Part shown: positions 15,856 to 22,078 of the stretch, piece by piece | How the letters are laid out: each line of letters begins with the position of its first letter | Numbering within the stretch: position 1 is the stretch's first letter | DNA from: Nocardioides sp. Root190 | Lineage (GTDB): Bacteria; Actinomycetota; Actinomycetes; Propionibacteriales; Nocardioidaceae | Direction: 5' to 3' | NCBI RefSeq assembly: GCF_001428565.1 | Contig: NZ_LMIA01000013.1 | Location: 230,118 to 262,467 of the forward strand | Length of the DNA stretch: 32,350 bases | Notes under the pieces: generated by a model | What the model saw: only the letters and a program-made list of their open reading frames with translations | Told to the model about the DNA's origin: nothing | The model's database searches: none | Made by a program: the position numbers and the translations under genes

Positions 15856-17076
15856 TCAGGCGGACGCCTGCTCGGAGCGCGACCAGCCGCCGAGCTCGCG
15901 GCGACGCTCCTGGCGCGCCTCCTGCCGCTGTCGACCGTGCTCGACCGTGACGTCGTCCCCCGTGGGCGGCTTGTCGTCGGAGGTGAGCTTGTTGGGCAGC
16001 GAGAGCTTCATGATCACGCGGAGCACCTGGCCGTACTGCTGGTGCAGCGGTCCGGTCGTGTACGGGATGTCGTACTTGTCGCACAGCGCGCGCACCCGGG
16101 TCGAGATCTCGGCGTACCGGTTGCTCGGGAGGTCCGGGTAGAGGTGGTGCTCGATCTGGTAGCCGAGGTTGCCGCTCATCACGTGCAGCAGCTTGCCGCC
16201 CTCGAAGTTCGCGGTGCCGAGGATCTGGCGCAGGTACCACTCCGACCGGGTCTCGTCGTCGATCTCGTCCTCGGTGAAGTGCAGGGCGCCGTCAGGGAAG
16301 TGGCCGCAGAAGATGATCAGGTAGGACCACAGGTTGCGCATCAGGTTCGCGCTCGCGTTGGCCTTCATCGTGGACTTCCACTGCCGCCCGCTCAGCGCCG
16401 GGTAGAGCACGTAGTCCTTGAGGATCTGGTTGCGCCCCTTCTTCACGATCTGCTTGAGCTGGCGCTTCATCTCCTTCGGGTCCTTCTCGCGCTTGCGGAT
16501 CGCCTCGATGTCGAGGTCGTGCAGCGCGACTCCCCACTGGAACAGGCTGGCCAGCAGCGCGTTGTAGACGGGCTGACCCAGGTTGACCGGGTGCCACTTC
16601 TGCTCGCGCGCCATCCGCAGGACGCCGTACCCGATGTCGTTGTCGTAACCGAGGACGTTGGTGAACTGGTGGTGGATGTAGTTGTGGCTGTGCTTCCACT
16701 GCTCGGCCGGCTGGCCGGTGTCCCACTCCCACGTCGAGGAGTGGATCTCGGGGTCGTTCATCCAGTCCCACTGGCCGTGCATGACGTTGTGGCCGATCTC
16801 CATGTTCTCGAGGATCTTGGCCAGGCCGAGGCTGATCGCGCTGAGCGCGACCACCGGGCGGCGCACCTTCGGGTCGAGGGGCGCACTGACGATCATGCCG
16901 ATCCGGGCGACGGCCGCCATCCAGCGCTGGGTGGTGATCACGCGGTTGATGTAGGCCGCGTCGGCGTCCCCGCGGGACTCCTCGATCTCCTTGCGGATGG
17001 CGTCGAGCTCGAGCCCGATCTGCTCGACCTCCTCGGCGGTGAGATGGGTGTACTGGGCGACGTCGGCGATGGCCAT
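15856..17076 (-). CDS. desA3: Membrane fatty acyl-CoA delta-9 desaturase, DesA3 type
   Basis: The protein is 406 aa. It carries the three His clusters of di-iron membrane desaturases: GHNVMHGQ (H96, H100), HSHNYIHHQFTN (H131, H135, H136) and GYQIEHHLYPDLP (QIEHH at 307-311). It starts MAIADVAQYTHLTAEEVEQIG, like Mycobacterium DesA3 (Rv3229c), which makes oleoyl-CoA from stearoyl-CoA using electrons from a partner reductase (Rv3230c). The same pairing is present here: the reductase gene lies directly upstream. The ATG follows GAGGAGAAG at good spacing. The C-terminus is a charged tail (HGRQRQEARQERRREL). Hydrophobic stretches near 60-90 and 245-262 are membrane or membrane-entry segments. Confidence 0.93.
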   Translation of the reverse strand: MAIADVAQYTHLTAEEVEQIGLELDAIRKEIEESRGDADAAYINRVITTQRWMAAVARIGMIVSAPLDPKVRRPVVALSAISLGLAKILENMEIGHNVMHGQWDWMNDPEIHSSTWEWDTGQPAEQWKHSHNYIHHQFTNVLGYDNDIGYGVLRMAREQKWHPVNLGQPVYNALLASLFQWGVALHDLDIEAIRKREKDPKEMKRQLKQIVKKGRNQILKDYVLYPALSGRQWKSTMKANASANLMRNLWSYLIIFCGHFPDGALHFTEDEIDDETRSEWYLRQILGTANFEGGKLLHVMSGNLGYQIEHHLYPDLPSNRYAEISTRVRALCDKYDIPYTTGPLHQQYGQVLRVIMKLSLPNKLTSDDKPPTGDDVTVEHGRQRQEARQERRRELGGWSRSEQASA

Positions 17077-17094
17077 GTCTTCTCCTCGAGTCCT

Positions 17095-17134
17095 CGTGGG
17101 TCTGCGTGGGTCTGCGTGGGTCTGCGTGGGTCTT
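17095..17134. repeat. Four 10-bp tandem repeats between reductase and desaturase genes
   Basis: The unit CGTGGGTCTG occurs at 17095-17104, 17105-17114 and 17115-17124, and with one change (last base T) at 17125-17134. The block fills half of the 78-base gap between the reductase stop and the desaturase ATG, upstream of the ribosome site. A perfect 10-bp array is prone to slippage, so copy number may vary between strains and alter spacing or mRNA structure in the operon. Confidence 0.85.
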
Positions 17135-17154
17135 GGGGTCGGGCGGTGGGGCGC

Positions 17155-18246
17155 TCAGATGTCGAGCACGCACGCACCGACCGGGACGGTCACGCAGGTC
17201 TGGACCTGTTCGTTGGGCTGGTCGTAGTCGTTGCCGTTGCGCAGGTCGCGCACGGTTCCGGAGATCTTGGTGACGGTGCAGGTGTGGCAGATGCCGACGC
17301 GGCAGCCGTAGGGCATGCCGACACCTGCCTGTTCCCCTGCCTCGAGCACCGTGGTGGCGCCGTCGACGTCGGCCTGCTTGCCGGAGTTCTGGAAGGTGAT
17401 CTCCCCGCCCTCGCCGCCGTCCCCGCTGACGGCCAGCGAGAAGCGCTCCAGGTGCAGCTGGTCGGCGAGGTCGGCCTGCTCCCAGTGCTGTTCCACGGCG
17501 TCCAGCATCGGGGCCGGCCCGCAGGCCCAGGTCTCGCGCTCGCGCCAGTCCGGAGCGATGGTGTCGAGCGTCGCCAGGTCGAGGATTCCCTCGGTGTCGG
17601 TGTGCCGCTCGACGAAGGTGAGCTGGGGGTGCTTCTCGTGGAGCGAGCGCAGCTCGTCGCGGAAGATCATCCGGTCGGGCGTGGTCGAGGAGTAGTGCAG
17701 GACCACGTCGGACATCGTGTTGCGCCGATCCAGGGTCCGCAGCATCGACATCACGGGGGTGATTCCGCTGCCGCCGACCAGGAAGAGCGACCGAGGCGGC
17801 GGCGGGTCGGGCAGCACGAAGTCGCCGCTCGGGGTGGCCAGGCGCACGATCGTGCCGGGCTCCAGACCGTTGACCAGGTGGTCGGACAGGAATCCCTCCG
17901 GCATCGCCCGCACCGTGATCGCGAGCGTGCGACCGGAGCGGACCGGCGGCGAGCTCACGGAGTACGACCGCCAGTGGTACTTGCCGCCGATCTGCACCCC
18001 GATCCCGACGAACTGGCCGGGCCGGTGGAGGTAGCGCCACCCCCACCCGGGCCGGATCACCAGCGTGGCGGCGTCGTCGGTCTCACGGATCACCCGCTCG
18101 ACACGTCCACGCAGCTCGCGCGAGCTCCACAGCGGGTTGATCAACGTCAGGTAGTCGTCGGGCAGGAGCGGCGTGGTGAGCTTGTCAGCCGCTTTGCGGA
18201 CCTGCTCCCAGGTCGGTCCCGATCGCTCGCGAGTGGCCCCAGTCAT
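17155..18246 (-). CDS. Flavin/2Fe-2S oxidoreductase, electron donor for the desaturase (Rv3230c-like)
   Basis: The protein is 363 aa from ATG 18246; an upstream ATG at 18270 would lie inside the palindromic site and is less likely. Domain order is an FAD domain with RSYS (93-96), an NAD(P)-binding domain with VGGSGITPVMSML (157-169) and ACGPAPML (241-248), and a C-terminal plant-type 2Fe-2S ferredoxin domain with Cys 315, 320, 323 (GCRVGICHTC) and 351 (VQTCVTV). Mycobacterial Rv3230c has this layout and passes electrons from NADPH to DesA3. The gene opens the operon reductase-desaturase-small protein. No ribosome site stands out before the ATG. Confidence 0.92.
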   Translation of the reverse strand: MTGATRERSGPTWEQVRKAADKLTTPLLPDDYLTLINPLWSSRELRGRVERVIRETDDAATLVIRPGWGWRYLHRPGQFVGIGVQIGGKYHWRSYSVSSPPVRSGRTLAITVRAMPEGFLSDHLVNGLEPGTIVRLATPSGDFVLPDPPPPRSLFLVGGSGITPVMSMLRTLDRRNTMSDVVLHYSSTTPDRMIFRDELRSLHEKHPQLTFVERHTDTEGILDLATLDTIAPDWRERETWACGPAPMLDAVEQHWEQADLADQLHLERFSLAVSGDGGEGGEITFQNSGKQADVDGATTVLEAGEQAGVGMPYGCRVGICHTCTVTKISGTVRDLRNGNDYDQPNEQVQTCVTVPVGACVLDI

Positions 18247-18253
18247 ACGACTC

Positions 18254-18271
18254 AGTGAACACATGCTCACT
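18254..18271. promoter_or_regulatory. 18-bp palindrome (DesT-like operator candidate) before the desaturase operon
   Basis: AGTGAACACATGCTCACT is an imperfect inverted repeat (arms match at 7 of 9 positions), and symmetry extends outward to about 9 of 12. It lies 8 bases upstream of the reductase ATG. In Pseudomonas the TetR-family repressor DesT controls the homologous desaturase-reductase operon through a palindrome with GTGAAC-type half sites. The resemblance is suggestive only; no TetR gene is in the window. The site overlaps the place where the -10 should be, 17-18 bases past a TTGACG at 18278-18283. Confidence 0.45.
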
Positions 18272-18277
18272 CAGATT

Positions 18278-18283
18278 CGTCAA
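18278..18283 (-). promoter_or_regulatory. Candidate -35 (TTGACG) for the reductase-desaturase operon
   Basis: A near-consensus TTGACG on the minus strand lies 31 bases upstream of the reductase ATG. The matching -10 would fall at about 18254-18260, inside the palindrome, where the sequence is only GTTCAC or TTCACT. Transcription would then start close to the ATG. A weak -10 covered by an operator is compatible with a repressed promoter. Confidence 0.35.
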
Positions 18284-18380
18284 GCGATCCGTCCACGGCT
18301 GTCACTCCCCGGGTGAGGGGCGACCGCTCGGGTACTGCCGGGAGGAACGTGACAGCGAAGACGACAGAGAGGCAGTCATC

Positions 18381-18842
18381 ATGAGCACGATCCAGCAGTC
18401 CATCGACGTCGAGGTTCCCGTGCGGACCGCCTACAACCAGTGGACCCAGTTCGAGTCGTTCCCGCAGTTCATGTCGGGAGTCGAGTCGATCACCCAGCTC
18501 GACGACAAGCACCTGCACTGGGTGACCAGCATCGCCGGCGTCGAGCGCGAGTTCGACGCGGAGATCACCGAGCAGCACCCGGACGAGCGCGTCGCGTGGG
18601 CGAGCACCGGCGGCGACGCGAAGCATGCGGGCGTCGTCACCTTCCACCGCCTCGACGACACCACCTCGCGCGTGATGGTCCAGATCGACTGGGAGCCGTC
18701 CGGCCTGGTCGAGAAGGTCGGTTCGGCGGTCAACGTCGACGACCACCGCGTCAAGGGCGACCTCACGCGCTTCAAGGAGTTCATCGAGGGCCGGGGCCAC
18801 GAGTCCGGCGCCTGGCGCGGGGACGTCGACGCCCCGAGCTGA
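18381..18842 (+). CDS. SRPBCC (START/Bet v1-like) polyketide-cyclase/dehydrase family protein
   Basis: The protein is 153 aa from ATG 18381, with GAGAGG about 13 bases upstream. It begins STIQQSIDVEVPVRTAYNQW, then TQFESFPQFMSGVESITQLDD, the common opening of actinobacterial SRPBCC proteins. It continues HWVTSIAGVEREFDAEITEQHPDERVAW and TSRVMVQIDWEPSGLVEKVG. The fold makes a hydrophobic ligand-binding cavity; in many actinobacteria such proteins are of unknown function, often near stress genes. A C-terminal helix (RVKGDLTRFKEFIEGRG) completes the domain. It is divergent from the desaturase operon and followed by the large palindrome at 18866-18997. Confidence 0.85.
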   Translation: MSTIQQSIDVEVPVRTAYNQWTQFESFPQFMSGVESITQLDDKHLHWVTSIAGVEREFDAEITEQHPDERVAWASTGGDAKHAGVVTFHRLDDTTSRVMVQIDWEPSGLVEKVGSAVNVDDHRVKGDLTRFKEFIEGRGHESGAWRGDVDAPS

Positions 18843-18865
18843 CCTCCCACTGATGTCGGGGCCGT

Positions 18866-18997
18866 CGTGGTGCGCGAAGTGCCCCCTTTTCTCCCGCGAA
18901 GTGTCACCGTTTCTCCATCGAGGTGTCCCTGATAGGAGATCTCGGTGGAGAAACCCACGCACTTCGCGGGAGAAAACCACGCACTTCGCGGGCGACC
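18866..18997. repeat. Large compound palindrome with repeated CGCGAAGTG / CACTTCGCG arms
   Basis: A 17-bp arm at 18887-18903 (TTTTCTCCCGCGAAGTG) is the exact reverse complement of 18960-18976. Nested inside is TTTCTCCATCGAG (18910-18922), paired with 18941-18953 with one mismatch. Outside, GCGAAGTG recurs 22 bases to the left (18874-18881), and a 16-bp block (18955-18970) recurs 22 bases to the right (18977-18992), so symmetry continues for about 39 bases per arm. It lies between two plus-strand genes. It could form a cruciform, act as terminator of the SRPBCC gene, or belong to a dispersed repeat family. Confidence 0.85.
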
Positions 18998-19011
18998 GGG
19001 CCTGAGATCCC

Positions 19012-19017
19012 TAGAGT
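19012..19017 (+). promoter_or_regulatory. Candidate -10 element for leaderless MBL-fold gene
   Basis: TAGAGT lies six bases upstream of the ATG at 19024, the distance expected for a leaderless mRNA. No ribosome site is present between them. Confidence 0.4.
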
Positions 19018-19023
19018 CAGCGC

Positions 19024-19812
19024 ATGGCTCCCACCAAGGTCACCCACATCGGCGGACCGACGACGCTCATCGAGGTCGGCGGCTGGCGGATCCTGACCGA
19101 TCCCACCTTCGACCCGCCCGGCAAGCGCTACTTCTTCGGCTGGGGTACGACGTCGCGCAAGCTCGTCGGACCATCGATGACGCCCGAGCAGATCGGGCCC
19201 GTCGACGCCGTGCTGGTCAGCCATCACCACCACGGCGACAACCTCGACCCGTCGGCGCGCGAGTTGCTGCCGACCTGGGGCACCACGCTGACGACGAGGA
19301 AGGGCGCAGCGAAGCTCGGCCGTGGCGCCATCGGTCTGGCGCCGTGGGAGAGTACGACGCTGGAGGCCCCGGGCAAGGAGACGATCACCGTCACCGCCAC
19401 GCCGTGCCGGCACGGGCCGGTCGGCAGTGAGCCGATCACCGGCCCGGTCATCGGCTTCGCACTCGCCTGGGCGGGCCAGGAGAACGGTCAGCTCTGGATC
19501 ACCGGCGACACCATCCTCTACCCCGCGCTGCGCGAGGTGCCCACCCGGATCGACGTCGGGACCATGCTGCTGCACCTCGGCTCGGTGAGGTTCCGCTACC
19601 TGTCCGGCTGGTTCCGCTACACGATGGATGCCCGCGAGGGGGCCGAGCTGATCGGCCTCGTCGACCCGGCGCACGTCGTACCCGTGCACTACGAGGGGTG
19701 GTCGCACTTCCAGCAGGGCCGCGGGCCGGCCGAGGCCGTCCTGGCCCGCTCCCCGCTGGCCGATCGGATCACCTGGCTCGACCCGGGCGAGGACGTCACG
19801 CTCCCCGTCTGA
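19024..19812 (+). CDS. MBL-fold metallohydrolase (UlaG-like)
   Basis: The protein is 262 aa from ATG 19024. It has the N-terminal strand pattern THIGGPTTLIEVGGWRILTDPTFDPPG of UlaG/NAPE-PLD-like beta-lactamase-fold hydrolases. Metal ligands visible are SHHHHGDN (66-73), His 130 in TPCRHGP, Asp 162 in WITGDTILYP and His 222 in VVPVHYEGW. The usual HxHxDH motif has Asn (N73) in place of the last His, a variant seen in this subgroup. It acts in the cytoplasm on an unknown ester, lactone or phosphodiester. The transcript is probably leaderless. The small gene at 19885 follows on the same strand after about 70 bases. Confidence 0.85.
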   Translation: MAPTKVTHIGGPTTLIEVGGWRILTDPTFDPPGKRYFFGWGTTSRKLVGPSMTPEQIGPVDAVLVSHHHHGDNLDPSARELLPTWGTTLTTRKGAAKLGRGAIGLAPWESTTLEAPGKETITVTATPCRHGPVGSEPITGPVIGFALAWAGQENGQLWITGDTILYPALREVPTRIDVGTMLLHLGSVRFRYLSGWFRYTMDAREGAELIGLVDPAHVVPVHYEGWSHFQQGRGPAEAVLARSPLADRITWLDPGEDVTLPV

Positions 19813-19884
19813 CTGCAGGAGGAGTCGGGTACCGCTGCTCCGGACGGGAACGAACCCGCCCATTCGACCAGCGAAAGGAACCCC

Positions 19885-20337
19885 GTGACCCGTACCAACC
19901 CGATCGGCCTCATCAAGGACGTGGCCGTCGAGACCCTCAAGGTCCCCGCGAACATGGCGGGAGCCGCCGTCGGCCTCGCCAAGGGCGCGACGCACAAGGC
20001 CACCGGCGTGGTCACCTCGCTCCTCGACTCCCACGGAGACGGCAAGGGCAGTGGACGCGAGTCCGGGACGGCGCCTGTCCGGGACGCCGTGGCCAGGACC
20101 ACCGAGGACGTCGCCGAACAGGCGAGCAAGGTCGCGGAGAAGGTGCAGGCCAGCCCCGACGAGCCTGTCAACGTCACCGAGGAGCTCGGCCTGGATCCCT
20201 CCCCCGTCGCCAAGCCGAAGCCGGCTCGCAAGACGGCGACGCGCAAGCCGGTCACCAAGATCGACCGCGACGCCGACGCGAGCGCCGTCGACGCCACGCC
20301 CGCCGATCTCGCCGACCGGGCCGAGCGTCAGGACTGA
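19885..20337 (+). CDS. Small Ala/Lys-rich hypothetical protein
   Basis: The protein is 150 aa from GTG 19885, with AAAGGA at good spacing. The N-terminal third is a long amphipathic to hydrophobic helix (IGLIKDVAVETLKVPANMAGAAVGLAKGA). The middle is an acidic helix (AVARTTEDVAEQASKVAEKVQ), then comes NVTEELGLDPSPVAKPKPARKTA and a basic tail that turns acidic. Composition suggests an extended or membrane-surface protein, not an enzyme. No family is recognised. A GGGTAC at 19827-19832, with GTCT 16 bases upstream, resembles a sigma-B/F-type promoter, which would fit a stress protein. Its stop overlaps the end of the DUF2236 gene on the other strand by 10 bases. Confidence 0.7.
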   Translation: MTRTNPIGLIKDVAVETLKVPANMAGAAVGLAKGATHKATGVVTSLLDSHGDGKGSGRESGTAPVRDAVARTTEDVAEQASKVAEKVQASPDEPVNVTEELGLDPSPVAKPKPARKTATRKPVTKIDRDADASAVDATPADLADRAERQD

Positions 20338-21212
20338 GAGACGCTCGCCGGGGCGGGCGGGGTCATCGCCCAGCGAATGGCGCCGACCGCCACCCGCCCC
20401 ATCCCGCGCACGACGGTCCGCTCGGCCACGGGCAGCCACGGCAGGCGCAGATGACGCCTGGTCCACACCGGCATCAGCGCGACGGCGGCCGCCACCAGCA
20501 CGCCGTACGGCGCCCGGGCGGCCAGCGGCAGCGGCGGCTTGAGGAGCAGGTAGCGCACCGCCTCGCGGGCGTCGTCCGATCCCCTCAGCTCGGGGCGGAA
20601 GTCGGCCAGCACCGCACGCAGCTCGGCGTACGTCGTGGGCGGGTCGAGCACACCGAGGCGTCGGGCGATCTCGGCGGTCTGGGCGACGTACTCGTCGCAT
20701 CCCGCCTCGTCGAGCGGCCGGTCGCCATAGGTCTGGTGCGCCAGCAGGAAGCTGTCGATCTCGGCGACGTGGACCCACAGCAGCAGGTGCGGGTCGCTGG
20801 CGACGTACGGCGCCCCGTCGGGGCCGGTCCCGGTGATCCGGTCGTGGATCGAGCGCACGATGTCGACAGCCTGCTGCGCGTCGTCGGCCGTCCCGAACGT
20901 GGTGACGGCCAGGAAGCGGCTGGTGCGCGCGAGCCGGCCCCACATGTCGCCACGGAAGCCCGAGTGCTCCGAGACCGCCCGCATCGCGACCGGGTGCAGG
21001 GTCTGGAGGAGCAGGGCGCGGATGCCGCCGACGAACATCGACGCATCGCCGTGGACACGGGTGATCGCGCTGTCGGGCTCGAACCACCGCGGACCAGGCG
21101 TGTCGTGGATGCGATCACGGTGCTGAGCCCCGTCGGGGCCGGCGACGCGGTGGAACAGCGCCTCGCCCAGCCGTCCGCGCAGTGCGCCGAGGTCGATCAG
21201 GGTGGCCGCCAT
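20328..21212 (-). CDS. DUF2236 (MpaB-like/latex-clearing-type) oxygenase family protein
   Basis: The protein is 294 aa. It shows the family pattern AITRVHGDASMFVGGIRALLLQTLHP, then VAMRAVSEHSGFRGDMWGRL and ARTSRFLAVTTFGTADDAQQAVDIV. A conserved His-containing block follows (DPHLLLWVHVAEIDSFLLAHQTYG). DUF2236 members include the heme-containing latex clearing protein Lcp and fungal MpaB, an oxidative cleaving enzyme; most bacterial members have no known substrate. A hydrophobic C-terminal part (APYGVLVAAAVALMPVW) may touch the membrane. It is convergent with, and overlaps, the end of the 150-aa gene. Confidence 0.85.
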   Translation of the reverse strand: MAATLIDLGALRGRLGEALFHRVAGPDGAQHRDRIHDTPGPRWFEPDSAITRVHGDASMFVGGIRALLLQTLHPVAMRAVSEHSGFRGDMWGRLARTSRFLAVTTFGTADDAQQAVDIVRSIHDRITGTGPDGAPYVASDPHLLLWVHVAEIDSFLLAHQTYGDRPLDEAGCDEYVAQTAEIARRLGVLDPPTTYAELRAVLADFRPELRGSDDAREAVRYLLLKPPLPLAARAPYGVLVAAAVALMPVWTRRHLRLPWLPVAERTVVRGMGRVAVGAIRWAMTPPAPASVSQS

Positions 21213-21303
21213 GGCTCCAGTCTGCCGTCCCTGGCCAACCCCCGGGTCGAGGGACTTGAGTGCTCAGGGATGCTGGATCTGATCACCAGGAGGAATCCCC
21301 ACG

Positions 21304-22077
21304 ATGAGTGCCGAGCCCGCCCCGCCCGTGACCCGACCGCCCGGGCCCAGTGCGCGGCCCAGCGGACCCGCGTCCGAGGTGCTCCGCGAGCTCTTCACCG
21401 GACTGCTCGGTGACTCCGAGGAGGTGAGTGCCCGCGAGGAGCACCTGGCCGCGCAGTTGCGCGAGCTCCAGCTGGGGATGACCCGGTTCCGGATGCGCTA
21501 CAAGTTCGCGCTCGACGAGGTCACCACGAAGATCTCGATCCTGCGCGAGGAGTTCGAGCAGACCCACGACCACAGCCCGATCGAGCACGTCCGGACCCGG
21601 CTGAAGTCGCCCGAGAGCCTGTTCGCGAAGGTCGCCCGGATCGGCTGCCCGCCCACCCTCGAGGACATCGAGGCGCGGATCCAGGACATCGCCGGTGTGC
21701 GCATCGTCTGTCCGTTCGCGTCCGACGTCTACTGGATCAGCGACATGCTGACCGGCCAGCCCGACGTGACCGTGCTCGAGGTCGAGGACTACATCGCCCG
21801 CCCCAAGCCCAACGGCTACCGCAGCCTGCACCTCATCGTCACGCTGCCGGTCTTCCTGTCCGACCGCACCGAGAACGTCCCGGTCGAGCTGCAGATCCGC
21901 ACCATCGCGATGGACTTCTGGGCCAGCGTCGAGCACGCGATCTACTACAAGTACGACGGCGTCGTACCCACGACGCTGCTCGACGAGCTGCACCACGCGG
22001 CCAGCACCGCAGCGTCCCTCGACCAGACGATGGGCCGGCTGCGCAACGAGGTCCGCGAGCTCGACCCCGGCTACTGA
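21304..22077 (+). CDS. Small alarmone synthetase, RelQ type ((p)ppGpp synthetase)
   Basis: The protein is 257 aa from ATG 21304 with an excellent AGGAGG. A disordered Pro/Ser N-terminus of about 25 residues precedes a synthetase-only RelA/SpoT domain. Visible motifs are R-L-K at 99-101 and K109 (ATP/phosphate binding), DIAGVRIV (D128, R133), NGYRSLHLIV (Y172 stacking on the guanine), PVELQIRT with the catalytic Glu 195, and FWASVEHAIYYKY. No HD hydrolase domain and no ACT/TGS domains are present. It would transfer pyrophosphate from ATP to GDP, GTP or GMP. Its stop is one base from the stop of the convergent DUF429-RelA/SpoT fusion gene. Confidence 0.93.
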   Translation: MSAEPAPPVTRPPGPSARPSGPASEVLRELFTGLLGDSEEVSAREEHLAAQLRELQLGMTRFRMRYKFALDEVTTKISILREEFEQTHDHSPIEHVRTRLKSPESLFAKVARIGCPPTLEDIEARIQDIAGVRIVCPFASDVYWISDMLTGQPDVTVLEVEDYIARPKPNGYRSLHLIVTLPVFLSDRTENVPVELQIRTIAMDFWASVEHAIYYKYDGVVPTTLLDELHHAASTAASLDQTMGRLRNEVRELDPGY

Positions 22078-22078
22078 C

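Noticed and set aside
18267..18980. Minus-strand frames through the SRPBCC gene and the large palindrome
   Set aside because: They read the repeat and the antisense of a recognised protein.
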